DNA of 64,000 nucleotides from Symsagittifera roscoffensis (GCF_963678635.1 NC_087066.1:28711301-28775300); one strand, 5' to 3'. Numbered from the stretch's first letter, positions 43,681-54,810 are shown. Program-made: numbers and translations. The notes: generated from the sequence alone by a model not told the origin.

Positions 43681-45062
43681 AATTTTTGTTATGTTTCTTT
43701 TTTAATTTTTTTTCTGTTTTTTTTTTAATTTTCTTAATATTTTCTTATTATACTAAAGCTCTGGGAAAGATTTAAGACTTTTAAATAGCAAAAAATACAA
43801 TGAATTATTTGAAATTGGAAGGTTGCTTTAACAGATTATCTAAATTCGTCTGAAAAACATATCCTGGTCTTTTTTCCTGCCACATTGGGAAAAAAAAACT
43901 TAATAAATCTGAAGTTTTTTTCTATAACCCAAACTCTGGCTAAAAATTTTTAACGCATCATCGCATTTGATCAGCTGATAGCACTGTTTGCGGCACCTAA
44001 AAACCCGACCTGTAACCAAAATTTTACCAGAAGTAGTCCTAAAAACTGAAATGTGGGCAACCGAGTGTTCTCGGAAAGCAAATGTAATAATGTTTCTTGC
44101 AACGAATCTTCCAAGAAAAACAAACATTCTTCTTGCTTTTCTTCTTGCAAAATTCTCTAATTTTTTGCATTCATTTTGCAAGATTCTAGCAAAATGTGCA
44201 TTTGATATGCCGGAAATAACCTAGATCTTGTTTTATACTCCAAAAAAACAATGTTTTTTTTGCTATTTTTACGTCTGCTAAGCTAGCATAATTTTGCAAA
44301 AATCTAACAGAGGGGTATTATTGTTTCAATTTTTCAATGAGGCAAAGGAAAAACAAGAAATTTAATCTAATGATTTCGAAAACAGTGTTCTAAAAGATAA
44401 GTACATTTTCGAAAAAAAATTTTCAAAGGTGGCAAATTATAATATTTTTAACTTCTTAAAATAGGTAGGCTGCAGCAAAATTTGAAAAATTTAATTTTGC
44501 AAGTGATGAGAACTTTGTAAAAAAAAACATGTAAGCAATAAACTATACGCAAAAAACTATTGCAGCTTCAGATGTTTGCTCAGTTTCAAGTTATTAGTGT
44601 AACGGGTGGTTTTACGAGGTTGAGTATGAAGTCCAAATTTGTTTGTCGTGACCTTATTAGTCTGTATGTAAATTTTCATAACAATCGGACAATGTGGTCA
44701 ACAAATTTTTATGTAAAAACTTGCAGGTGGGGGAAAAAGGAAAATGAGCCGATCCGATTTTTCGTAAATAATTGTGTGAAAACTTTGTTTACCCAAAACA
44801 CTCGAATTAGTCTTTTTCAGATTTAATTTTTTTTCTTTTATATATACTTTTTTACAGTTCACACCTGCGTTATTTTAAACTAAGTTGTCCATTTTCTTCG
44901 TTTGGTCAGTTAGAAAATGTGAGACTGCTAGTAAGACTATTATTATCCAAAAAACTTCTATTGTGCAATTGGCAACTTTTGTCACAATTGCAGCCTTTAT
45001 TGCAAAAATTATGGAAAAAAATCAAACCAAAAAAGAAAATGGAAAAGTCGGTCCAATTTTTG

Positions 45063-45371
45063 GGCTCTTTTTCCTTTTCCCCCCACCTTAAGATCATTTA
45101 TCCACGAGGGATAGGACCAACATACGAGCTGTACAGCTCATCACGGCGAACCGCTGTTGTGCCCCTGCTTAAAAACTACATGCAATTTTTTTGGTTATTT
45201 TTCTGGGCTGGATTTTATGGTGTAACGCGTGGTTTTACAAGGTTGATTATGAAGACCAAATATATTTGTCATGTCCTAATCAGTCCGTATGCCAAATTTT
45301 GTAGCAGTCCGACAATTTGAACAGAAAATGACTCTAAAAATTTTGCAGGTGGGGGAAAAGGAAAAAGAGCC
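45063..45371 (+). mobile_element. Family M element, unit 3, SINE head deleted
   Basis: Same ends and same AATTTTTG flanks, but 309 bp instead of 426. The sequence jumps from TTTCTGGGCTGG straight to ATTTTATGGTGTAACG, losing 117 bp that include both polymerase III boxes. The SINE body (GTACAGCTCATCACG, GTTGTGCCCCTGC) remains. Confidence 0.9.
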
Positions 45372-46268
45372 AATTTTTGTTATGTTTCTTTTTCAATTTT
45401 TTTCTGTTTTTTTTTTATAGTTTTCTTAATATTTTCTTTTTATACTAAAGCTCTGGGAAAGATATAAGACTTTTAAATAGCAAAAAATACAATGAATTAT
45501 TTGGAGTTGGAAAGTTGCTTTAATAGATTATCTAAATTCGTCTGAAAAACATATCCTGGTCTTTTTTCCTGCCACATTGGGAAAAAAACTTAATAAATCT
45601 GAAGTTTTTTTCTATAACCCAAACTCTGGCTAAAAATTTTTAACACATCACCGCACTTGATCAGCTGATAGCACTGTTTGCGGCACCTAAAAACCCGACC
45701 TGTAACCAAAATTTTACCGGAAGTAGTCCTAAAAACTGAAATGTGGGCAACCGAGTGTTCTCGGAAAGCAAATGTAATAATGTTTCTTGCAACGAATCTT
45801 CCAAGAAAAACAAACATTCTTCTGGCTTTTCCTCAGCAAAATTCTTTAACTTTTTGCAGTCATTTTGCAAGATTCTAGCAAAATTTGCATTCGATATGCC
45901 AGAAATAAGCTAGATCTTGTTTTATACTCCAAAAAACTATGTTTTTTTAAGCTATTTTTACGTCTGCTAAGCTAGCATATTTCTGCAAAAATCTAACAGA
46001 GGGGTATTATTGTTTCAATTTTCAATGAGGCAAAGGAAAAACAAGAAATTTGCTTTAATGATTTCGAAAACAGTGTTCTAAAAGATAAGTACATTTTCGA
46101 AAAAAAATTTCAAAGTTGGCAAATTATAATATTTTTAACTTCTTAAAATAGGTAGGTTGCAGCAAAATTTGAAAAATTTAATTTTGCAAGTGATGAGAAC
46201 TTTGTAAAAAAATCCTGTTAATAATAAACTATACGCAAAAAAATATTGCAGCTTCAGATGTTTGCTCA

Positions 46269-46990
46269 AAATAAACATGTTTTAAATTGTCAGTGATTTT
46301 CCCTAATGGCACATGTTATGAACTATTAGTTAAAACCTTTTAAAATAGAATAAATCGATTTTGCAAAATTTTTCAAAAAAAGGTAGGGTAGATCAAGTTC
46401 GAAAAACCTTTCATAATAGGTAGATCAAAGTCATAATATGATGTTGTACCGGTAATCAGATTTTCTTAACCGCTAATTATTTTTCATACAAAAGATTATA
46501 CGCAAAAAAGAGAACTTGCAAAAACAGACGTTTGCGCGAAAAGCATAACGTGTAAATCACCAGACAAAACTTTACGTGGTTAACGGAATGCAAATGTAAG
46601 AACTTTGCAAGAGCCTTTCAAGATTTACATTCTCAACACGACCAATGCGAAAAAGTAAGAGTCTCAGTCCATAGAGGTTCCAGTTGATAAGTTTTTGTTT
46701 TATGTAGAGAAAACTTTCTACACCTGAGAAAATTTCTTATTCAAGTCAAATTTCGATTTTCAGTCCAAGTGAGCTAGGGAAGTATTCTAGGATTTAAAAA
46801 GTTCTTGATGCCAGCAAATTTTTTTGTATTCAGAATTCAATCGCTCATAGATTCGATTAAAAAATAGCTCCAAGCCTACCAGCAGAGTTACAAGTTATGC
46901 TGGCTCCCAGGGCCTCAAAATTTTCAAAACTTGCACAATTTTTGTATCTAAAAGTGCAAGTGATTTTGTAAATCTAGTTTTAGCAAACAA
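46269..46990. other. Intergenic DNA, no gene seen
   Basis: No recognisable frame or element between the triplication and the sulfotransferase 3' end. Confidence 0.5.
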
Positions 46991-46995
46991 TAATT

Positions 46996-47001
46996 TTTAT
47001 T
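46996..47001 (-). promoter_or_regulatory. Candidate polyadenylation signal of sulfotransferase
   Basis: AATAAA on the gene strand, about 12 bases after the TAA stop. This close spacing is plausible for a compact 3' UTR; use is inferred. Confidence 0.5.
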
Positions 47002-47012
47002 ATTTGACTCAT

Positions 47013-48276
47013 TTAAATATAGTATGTAATAATTTCATCCTCAGAAAAAATTTTTCTTGTCATTTCATCGAATTTCTCTTCATATCCATCCGGGAACTCT
47101 TTTTTCCACCTTTCAATCTCTCCTTTGTTGATTACTCCTAGGCCTTTAAAATTTCTCTCATTTTCTAATCTATCAAACATGGCTTCCACTGATGTGAGCA
47201 ACTTCAGTTTTTCAATTTCATGTCTGGCCAATGCTTCTCGGCCAACGAATGAGGCAAGCCTCTGGACTTCCTCTTCGAAGTTTTGATGCAGCTCTTCGTA
47301 ATGGATTAGAAGGTTGTTCTCCGGCAACTTTCTAAAACCAAAAAAAATTTCATATGAAAAAAGTCGAATCATCGAAAATGAGACGGTTGTGACACGATCC
47401 CAAGGATTTTTCTTTAGAAAGCATAAAATTTTGAGAAAATTTAGCTCAACGACAAAACTCCAAAGATTTGTCATCGGGCGTTTTTTTCTCAAAAATTCGA
47501 GCAATATAAAGAAACCGTCTGGTGATTGAGGTAGGTAACATATTAGAGACAACTTCGGTGCGATTCCAGATGCAAAGAAAAAGTTGTTCCAAGTTCAAGA
47601 AAAACTCGATTTGAATTTGTTGTTTCTTACTATAATAGAATGAAGGCATGAAAACGCATGAAAATGAGTTACGGCGAATTTCATGCCTTTCTCAGAGAGA
47701 TAAAAATTCCAAATGTTTTCAATGAAGCTACCTGCAATGTTTAAGCCAGTGCCTTGTCCAATTCCACCAGCTTCCATAATTGACCTCGCCTGTTAGAAAC
47801 CGATCCAAGAAGTCGCTGAGCTTTGATGACTTCAAATACGGCGTCAACGCCGGATTATTCTGGTAAAAGTTGAAGTAACTCAAAGCGGTCGCTTTTGGGT
47901 TCCGAGTCACAATTATATTTTTTCTCCTATGGGTGAAAATTTCCTGGGGAGCCAAATGAATAGGCAAATGGTTTTTCATCATTCGAGGGTTCCTCGAAAT
48001 TTGATTGGCCAATTTCAAACCGCCGACAACTTCTAGTTCCAAATAAGGAAACTCTTTGTAAAGTGTAAAGTTTTCATCTTGAAGAGTCTCAGTTCCGTAT
48101 AACATTGCAATAAGTAAATTTTGAGTCCAAGTTGTGCCCGATCTAGGGTAAGTTGTTAGATAGATGTCACCCTGACGGCCTTGCAAATTTTTCGTTTCGA
48201 AGATCAATTTTTCAGTGTAGCCCCCTTGTAGAAGTATGCCTTCAACAACGATCAAATCTTGATGCAGAGTACTCAT
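47013..48276 (-). CDS. Cytosolic sulfotransferase (SULT family), two exons
   Basis: Transfers sulfonate from PAPS to small hydroxyl or amine acceptors in the cytosol; the acceptor cannot be told from sequence. Exon 1 is 47732-48276 (ATG at 48,276). A 400-bp intron with donor GCAG|GTAGCTT and acceptor GGTTTTAG follows, then exon 2 at 47013-47331, ending in TAA. The join gives 287 residues, the usual SULT length. Seen: PAPS 5'-phosphosulfate loop TYPRSGTTW (42-50), catalytic His in KNHLP (His103), 3'-phosphate segment RNPKATALSY (125-134), IHYEELHQNFEEEVQRLASF (191-210), and the C-terminal NKGEIERWKKEF (250-261) in the place of RKGxxGDWKNxF. The last motif is diverged (Arg to Asn, Gly-Asp to Glu-Arg), but its Lys-Gly and Trp-Lys are kept. 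No signal peptide or membrane segment. A broken paralogue lies at 53.3 kb on the other strand. Confidence 0.93.
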
Positions 48277-48361
48277 AGTTAAAGAGTTTGTAGCTTAGAT
48301 GAATTTTTACTGTGATGGAATTCAGACAGTTTGGATGTTTAGTTGAATTAAATGCTGATCA

Positions 48362-48603
48362 GGGGCCCGATATTTTACCAGACCGACTTTTTACCAGGCC
48401 ACAATGCAATAACTCAATTAAGATACAATTAAATTTGTGGAACACTGGAAAAAAAGCGGTTAACAAAACTGAAAAACCGTGAATTTATTGTCTTTTACCA
48501 GACTAAACGGCGTCATTACATCTGAAAATCAAATTGGTAAATCGAATCTTGTATGTTATAACTTTTCTTGTAAAAGGTCGGTCTGGTAAAAGGCCGGTCC
48601 CCA
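48362..48603. mobile_element. Inverted-repeat element with TSD GCTGATCA
   Basis: Left end GGGGCCCGATATTTTACCAG and right end GTAAAAGGCCGGTCCCC are inverted repeats sharing TTTTACCAGACCGAC. GCTGATCA is duplicated at 48,354-48,361 and 48,604-48,611. 242 bp, no coding. It lies ~85 bp upstream of the sulfotransferase start, so it may sit in or near that promoter. Confidence 0.87.
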
Positions 48604-48926
48604 GCTGATCATGTTTTATCTCCACAATTAACATAGACTTTAACATAAGCGAACTATTTATCAAAGCTTTAGCTATTGATTTTGTAGTTAATGCCAAATA
48701 GTTGACAATATCTTTTCGTGCAACGAACCTGAACTAAAATACTTCACCTAAAACTGCTCATTTTCATCGGTTTTCATCTTATTACTAATTTTCACAGGTA
48801 AAATTTTTTACGAAAAACTAATCGACCTAAAATGCAAAAGTTTTGTTTGACTAAATTGCTCAAGGTTACCAGTTTTAGCAACAATTTAGTAACTATTACT
48901 AACTATTAGTAACTACTAAAAACAAC

Positions 48927-49314
48927 GGGGCAGTACAACAGTGCCGAAGTACAACAGTGCCGAAAATGAAAACTTTGTTCAGCAGTGCCGAAAAAGAAAA
49001 TTTTGTTCAACAGTGCCGAAAATTTGAATAAATTTTAACATATTAAATGCGGCAATCAAAAATTAAACAGCGATCGTTTACAATCTTAAGTAAAATTTTA
49101 AGATTTTGAGCAAGAAAATTTGCAATTTAGACGTTTTGGACGCCAAAATAGTTAGTTAATTTGCAGTTGCAGACATATTGGTGCCAAAATTGGAGTGATT
49201 TTCTTTGATAATTAGCGTCAGTAATTTCCCGCTCTTTAGAAAATGCGTGTAAATTATTTTGAAATTTCCCCGCCTTTTTCGGCACTGTTGTACTTCGGCA
49301 CTGTTGAACGCCCG
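48927..49314. mobile_element. Inverted-repeat element with repeated ends and 8-bp TSD
   Basis: Left end has TACAACAGTGCCGAAG and ACAACAGTGCCGAAAA in tandem, then two more CAGTGCCGAAAA copies. The right end is the inverse (TTTTTCGGCACTGTTG, TACTTCGGCACTGTTG, AACGCCCG). AAAACAAC is duplicated at 48,919-48,926 and 49,315-49,322. 388 bp, no coding. Confidence 0.87.
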
Positions 49315-49525
49315 AAAACAACCAATTTCACGGTTTCAAGGTCAGAATAGTTTCAGAAATTTGGGACGTTTTCCGATAAATTTGTAATAGTTAGTGCCAA
49401 ACTGTTGGCAATATCGGTGACTTTGACCAATTTCATCGATCAAAAACTACAACTTTTAGGTTAATTAGTTTTTTGGAATAAGAGCTATAATCATCGTGAT
49501 CCGAATTAAGAGTACAGTGTGTATA

Positions 49526-50221
49526 CAGTGATGATTTAAATTATCCGGACACAACGAAAAACATTCGAAATTTCAAACGTCTTTTTCTTCAAATTGGGTT
49601 AAGATTAGACAAGTAATGAAGAGAACGAAAATTGCTTAGAACTTCACCAGAATTAAGAATGTTCATTTTTTTCTCCAAAGTTCACAACTAAAACTTTACC
49701 GCAATAATGGGTCACTCGGGCTATTTTTATTGTTTAATATATACAAAAATTACACTGAAACTACAACCTAACAAAGTTTTGATAAGTAAATTTTCAAAAA
49801 TTTGCGACAGCGTTTGAAATTTGTATTTAGGCAAATATTTTGATTTTTATGTAATAAAAATGATGTTTTTTAAGTATTAACCAAATTTATATTCTCTTAT
49901 GATACAGCTTTTTGGAAATTAACCCTTCTAGAACTTTGTTAGACTGTGTAAGAGGCTTCTTTTGATATAAGTCTGTCATCAGTTAACTTGCTAGTTTCAG
50001 CGTAGTGCTTGGTTAATTAAAGAAATCCAAAGTCACCCACTTTTGGGGTAAAATTTTGGTTGAGAACTTAGGAGAAAAAAAACCATATGAATTTTGTTGA
50101 AATTCTAAGTAACTTTTGTTTTGGTTTAGTTCATTTTTTGTCTAGTCTTAACCCAATTTGAAAAAACCTGTTTAAATTTCAAGTTTCATTAGTTTTGTCC
50201 GGATAATTCAAATCAGTGCTG
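49526..50221. mobile_element. Tc1/mariner or pogo-type MITE, TA target duplication
   Basis: Ends CAGTGATGATTTAAATTATC and, inverted, CAGCACTGATTTGAATTATC. The arms match over ~90 bp, including TTATCCGGACA and TTCAAATTGGGTTAAGA. TA flanks both sides (49,524-49,525 and 50,222-50,223). 696 bp, no transposase. Ends starting CAG with a TA duplication suit the Tc1/mariner/pogo group. Confidence 0.85.
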
Positions 50222-50223
50222 TA

Positions 50224-51484
50224 GCTTTTGCCATATTGTGAGCAATATCGGTGACCTTGGGCAATTTATTGGTCAAAAACTGAAGCATTTCTGGTTAATT
50301 AAACTTTTTGGACACATTCTTAAGCGTGGAAAGCAGTGAAAAAATAATTGTCAAAAGGAGCAAACTAAGGTTAATTATTTCGCTCAGATTCGTTGACCGG
50401 GATCTACTTAACCACCGCCCTCCCATTGGTATCTACTAAAGAACTGCCACCTCTAATAAATTAGCACTAAAGCGTTGTTTTTAAATGCCGAATTTGGCTG
50501 CAATATGATTGATCGAAAGTAATCTACAATGATTAAGTACATCCGTTGACCGAAAAGATATTGCCGATAATTCAGCGTTAACTATGGAAAAATTTTCGAC
50601 CATTTTCGACAAAAAGGGACGTAATCGGCTGCATTTGAACAAAAACACACTAAGCCGCTATTCGGTGAAAAAATTTTTGGTCTGCAATAATTGGTCTCAA
50701 TTTAGCTAACCTAGTTCATGCGAGAGAAGATGTGACCCAAAACTTAGTCTTATGCTAGGGTTATTTTGACGCTACACCACTTTTTTTGACTGATTAATTC
50801 TTTTGAACTTATGAATTTACGAAAATAGAAGCTATAAGTTATAAGTTATAGCAATGAATAGTGGTGAAAATTTAATCGGCTGTTCATGGCTGCTCTTGAA
50901 AAAACACTTATCATTAAATTCCTTGTATAGAAAAATGTTATTCATAAGATTGGATTGATAGAAAGAATAATAGATCGTTTAATGGCCAAATGCTAGTCAT
51001 GCTATTTTTACAATTTTTTAACTTATTTTCAATTGTCTGGAGTAGTTGTATGTCATGACGGGAAAGTGATGACATTGAGATTTACGATCAGGGCTTCTTG
51101 TCAAAGGTATTTTATTCCTAAATGTCTAAAAAAGGGCAACTTGAGAAGCCATTTGAAAAAGTTGACCTCGCGTGGATACTTGAGTACTTCACACCACGAG
51201 GTGATCGTCACTAGGTCAAGTGCCAGGGTAGTAGCGCGCATGAGCTCAAAACGGCCTCAAGTACATTAACGAGACCAGTAGCGAACCTTGCACTCCTATC
51301 TCTAAAAAAGTTGAAGTGAGGCTAGCCTCAATGATCATATTAAAGCATGGTTCTCGTCCCCCCTATTTGAAACTAAAATTTGGGGTGCCCAAAAGATTAT
51401 GATGATCACCATTTTCTGCCACCATATCTAATATGATTCTGATCTAAAAATCGTAAATTTTTTACCCGAATTATTTGATATGCG
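50224..51484. other. Intergenic DNA, no gene seen
   Basis: A short frame at 51,033-51,269 (+) has no recognisable domain. Nothing else was identified. Confidence 0.5.
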
Positions 51485-51489
51485 TTATC

Positions 51490-52020
51490 GCTCCGGCAAT
51501 TTGAAAAATGAGGTAGAACGTTTCGATCTTTTTTTTTGTTTTCCACGACAAATCAGGTACCATAAACAAGTCGTGATTCGATTAAACTTGAAAAATTTGC
51601 GAGAAAAACTGGTTTCAAAATTTCTATTTTTTGTTTTAAATCGAGCAAAGTAAGCAAGCGAGATTCCTTTCAATAGCCTAATTATGCCTAACTCATGCCT
51701 CAAATACTTAGTTTTAAGCAAAAAAAAACTGATTTTTTAATTTTTTAACTCTCATATTGTGAGCTGAAAATAAAATATTATTTCTTCGTTCAATTATTTG
51801 CTTTTCTAGTCCATTTTCTACAAAAACTTTATCCAATTTCCCTAAATCAATATGACTGTCGAATATGACTAAACTATAGTTTTACGCCAGGTCTTTTCAT
51901 CAGACGACGCTTAAAAAACTACAACAATTTGAACAAAAAAAAGAAACTTTTTTAATTGTAATTTTCGAAAGATTATGGTCGGAACATTCTATGCTTCTTG
52001 CCCAGTAACCGGGCGGCTAT
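51490..52020 (-). repeat. Family B interspersed repeat, copy 3
   Basis: Inverse of the copies at 8140 and 21407: ends GGTCGGAACATTC and CTTGCCCAGTAACCGGGCGG-CTAT, with GCGAGAAAAACTGGTTTC inside. Confidence 0.7.
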
Positions 52021-52259
52021 CCTTGTTGACTTATAATTTCGACTCAACCAGACTAAATTGGTAATCAAAGCTCTAAAATCTGACCTCTTGGCATATTGGT
52101 CGATCCAACATCATTTTTTGAGTGCCCTTCATTGGTATTTGGTCTGATGTGTTTTTTGGAAAATATGATGTACTTTCTCCAAATTTGATGTTTTAAAGAA
52201 GCCTGATGTTGTTTTTGGCAAAAAGATTGATACCAATTTTTAATTTTCCGTTTTGCATG

Positions 52260-53160
52260 CTAAATTGAAAAAATACAGTTTGTTATACAACTCCATAAAC
52301 TAAGTGTATGAAAAAACAAAAGTCATTTAAATTTCATACATTTTGCTAAATTGGTTTCATCGAATTTTCAAAGAATTTTTTCTTGTTATGGCATAAAAGT
52401 CGGTGTATTGTATTAAATAAAAAAGAAAAAAAAATGTCAAAAAAACCTAATCATACAACTTCCATATCTGGAAATTGTATGAGTAGCATTTTTTGATGGC
52501 GGCTACAAAGTTGAAATTGCCCGCAAACATTTTTTTTCAACCACAAATCAAAACTTGTACTCAAATAAAACTTTTCCAAAAAAGAGAAAATTGGCATGCA
52601 TAGTATAATTTTTTGGCATAACATAGTCCTGGATGCACTGAGGTTATTTGTTTTTCCATTTCGCTTATAAATTTTTTTCAAAAAAACTAAAAAATCCTAT
52701 TTTTATGGCATGTTTATATTTGCCTTGGTCAATGTCTGATGATTTAAAAATTCAAAATAATCCTCATTGAAAAACTTTGCCAAAATTTAAAATTTTGTCA
52801 TTTTCGTTATACCATTGTGTAGGACAGCTCTAGGACAATTCAGGCCGTTTTCGATGCAATGAAAATGTAGGCCGTCCAACCTCTGGTGACTCCAGCTTTA
52901 AAGAAATCATCCCAAATAGTTTGTGATCGAGTAAACCCGATCACGAACATATCCCAAAAATTTTGAGATAACAAATTTAAAAAATAAAAATTTTTTTGTT
53001 GGTTTATCGGAAAATGGTAGTCATACATGAAAATAGATGAAAAATTACTGGTCATAGACCTTTCATGCAATTTTTTGTACTTATGGTAAAGTGTATGATT
53101 GAAAATTTTTCCATAAATGAAAATTGTATGATTAGCATTTTTGGTCGACCCGGGGTTGTG
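52260..53160 (+). repeat. Solo arm of foldback family F
   Basis: Runs from CAACTCCATAAACTAAGTG through CATACAACTTCCATATCTGG and GAATTTTCAAAGAATTTTTTC to GGTCGACCCGGGGTTG. The same landmarks appear in both arms of the element at 55,010-58,512. Confidence 0.7.
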
Positions 53161-53309
53161 TGAACCGTGAAATCTATTGAGTTCATTAAAGATAGTTCAT
53201 TTTGAAGTTAGGTACATTGTCACTAAATATATGCATGTCAATCCTGCCTTTTAGGGTACATTCCACCTTTGACTTCTTCTTTTTGGCGTTCACTGCTATT
53301 TTGAAGTTA

Positions 53310-53637
53310 ACAGGGAAACCCCACACACCAGTATTTTGGTGCATTACGAATACTTTTACGAGAATTACGAATACCTTTACGAAAATTTCTAAATAGCCCT
53401 TCGAATACTGGCCGACTTTCCAAAGTCCGAAACCTGACTGATTCTAAAATCGAGGAGTTGAAATCTCTCGTAACAGTGGACGCAGTGAGGGAGAGACTTG
53501 AAATGAGAGGAACTACAAAAGAATGGGAGTGGTTAACAAAGGGGAAATCAACAGGTGGAGAAGAGAGTTCCCGGTGGGATACGAAGATAAATTTGATCAG
53601 AAGACGAAGGAATACTTTGGCGACAATGAGAAATAGT
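53310..53637 (+). pseudogene. Broken sulfotransferase paralogue, last exon
   Basis: Three plus-strand frames together align with exon 2 of the gene at 47.0 kb. THTSILVHYEYFYENYEYLY and ENF-stop-IALRILADF correspond to NLLIHYEELHQNFEEEVQRLASF. LTDSKIEELKSLVTVDAVRE corresponds to IEKLKLLTSVEAMFDR. GVVNKGEINRWRREF and PVGYEDKFDQ correspond to GVINKGEIERWKKEF and PDGYEEKFDE. At least one stop, two frameshifts (near 53,435 and 53,520) and an ~20-bp internal duplication (TACGAATAC-TTTACGA) break it. A splice acceptor-like AACAG precedes it, so it looks like a decayed exon copy, not a processed copy. No exon 1 was found upstream. Confidence 0.85.
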
Positions 53638-54028
53638 CAAAATATATCTAGAGTGGTGTTGTATTGTTCCCACTTTGATTATAAAGCACCAAAGCTGAAA
53701 ATGTTGACCTAAATTTAAGCTTTTTAATGCTTGAGATGAACATTTATTCGAACTCATAAAGCGTCATTGAAAAAATGACCTGATTGAAGTCTCATATTTT
53801 TCAAACGTACCAGGTTGTTGTACATACCCTAATCTACTCCAACTATCGACTCTTTTTTTTCCCGACCTGCAAGTTTTACTAATCAATAAATTATTCAAAT
53901 TGTCCAATTGGTTATGAAACTTAATGCGCGGACTTATGTTAGCTCATTTAACTTCATGCTAAAATTTTTAAAACCACTCGTTACATCATAAAACTGATGC
54001 TCGTGAGACATGCATTGTGGGAAAGGAA

Positions 54029-54529
54029 ACAAGACTGCTCGTATCAGGGCGAAGCCCTGAATGTTTCGACTGCCGTTTGAGGTTTCATGAGCAGTAATAA
54101 CAAAAAAAAATTAAAGATAATAAAATAAAATGAAATATTTTTTCTAAAAATTGAAATTTTTTATGAAAATCATCCCCCCACACGCCATATAAAGTACAAA
54201 AAGATAGATTTCGCTCCTATTATTATATCAATTATGGCATATAAGTTTTCTTAAACCATTTTGGAACGATTTCTAAGTCGGATTAAATCTCCGCTTACGC
54301 GTTAATAGCGCGAAATATATCGCGCGTTAATTGTTCCAAATTGGCCAAAATGGCAATATTTAAACCCCCATAATTTTGCGAAAAATGGTCACAGGTGAAA
54401 TATTTTTTCAAATTTAAGCTCAGGACAGCAATAGCTTTCGAATGATGTTAAAAAATCCGTCAAAAATGGCTAGTTAAAAAGTCGAAATTTGTCTGAAGAA
54501 AAAAAACCCGAGCGCAAATATTCCGTTAC
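54029..54529 (-). mobile_element. Family A element, left end truncated
   Basis: Right end at 54,029 (ACAAGACTGCTCGTATCAGG, hairpin GGGCGAAGCCC), internal core intact, ending at ATTCCGTTACC. The terminal left hairpin is missing. Confidence 0.85.
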
Positions 54530-54589
54530 CTGATCCAATTTACATCCATTGCTGTCACTTCAGCTTTGCCAATCAATTTCAGAATTTAT

Positions 54590-54810
54590 ATAGGGATTGT
54601 AATCCATTATATTCAATTATAATGGATTGAACTGGATTATATTTCGTTATAGTGGATCTTTATGTAGATTGCGAATCATTATCTAGAATTTTATTGGATT
54701 GCTTTTATAGTAATTGGTTATAATGACAACATAATCAATTCCATAATCTAAACTTGTAACAATAATGGATTATAATGTACAAACATTTAGAGAACATTTT
54801 CCCATTATAA
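54590..54810. repeat. Degenerate ATAATGGATTATA-type repeats
   Basis: Multiple variants of AATCCATTATA, TATAATGGATT and ATTGGTTATAATG occur in both orientations over ~220 bp, giving a weakly palindromic AT-rich block. Confidence 0.5.

Larger units (their letters stand above)
40973..46268 (+). repeat. ~1.8-kb tandem triplication
   Basis: Units start at GTTTCAAGTTATTAGTGTAAC at about 40,973, 42,777 and 44,583 (spacings ~1804 and ~1806 bp); the third ends at ~46,268 after CAGATGTTTGCTC. Units 1 and 2 are nearly identical and unit 3 slightly more diverged. The left breakpoint cuts a family M element, so units 2 and 3 begin with half an element (its right end is at 42,943 and 44,749). Each unit also carries a whole family M element with a SINE inside. 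Short frames in the units (for example ~43,900-44,181 minus) differ by frameshifts between copies and match nothing known. Confidence 0.92.

Noticed and set aside
43900-44181. 93-codon minus frame repeated in three tandem units
   Set aside because: The frame is broken by indels between the units and matches nothing known. Its repetition is explained by the triplication.
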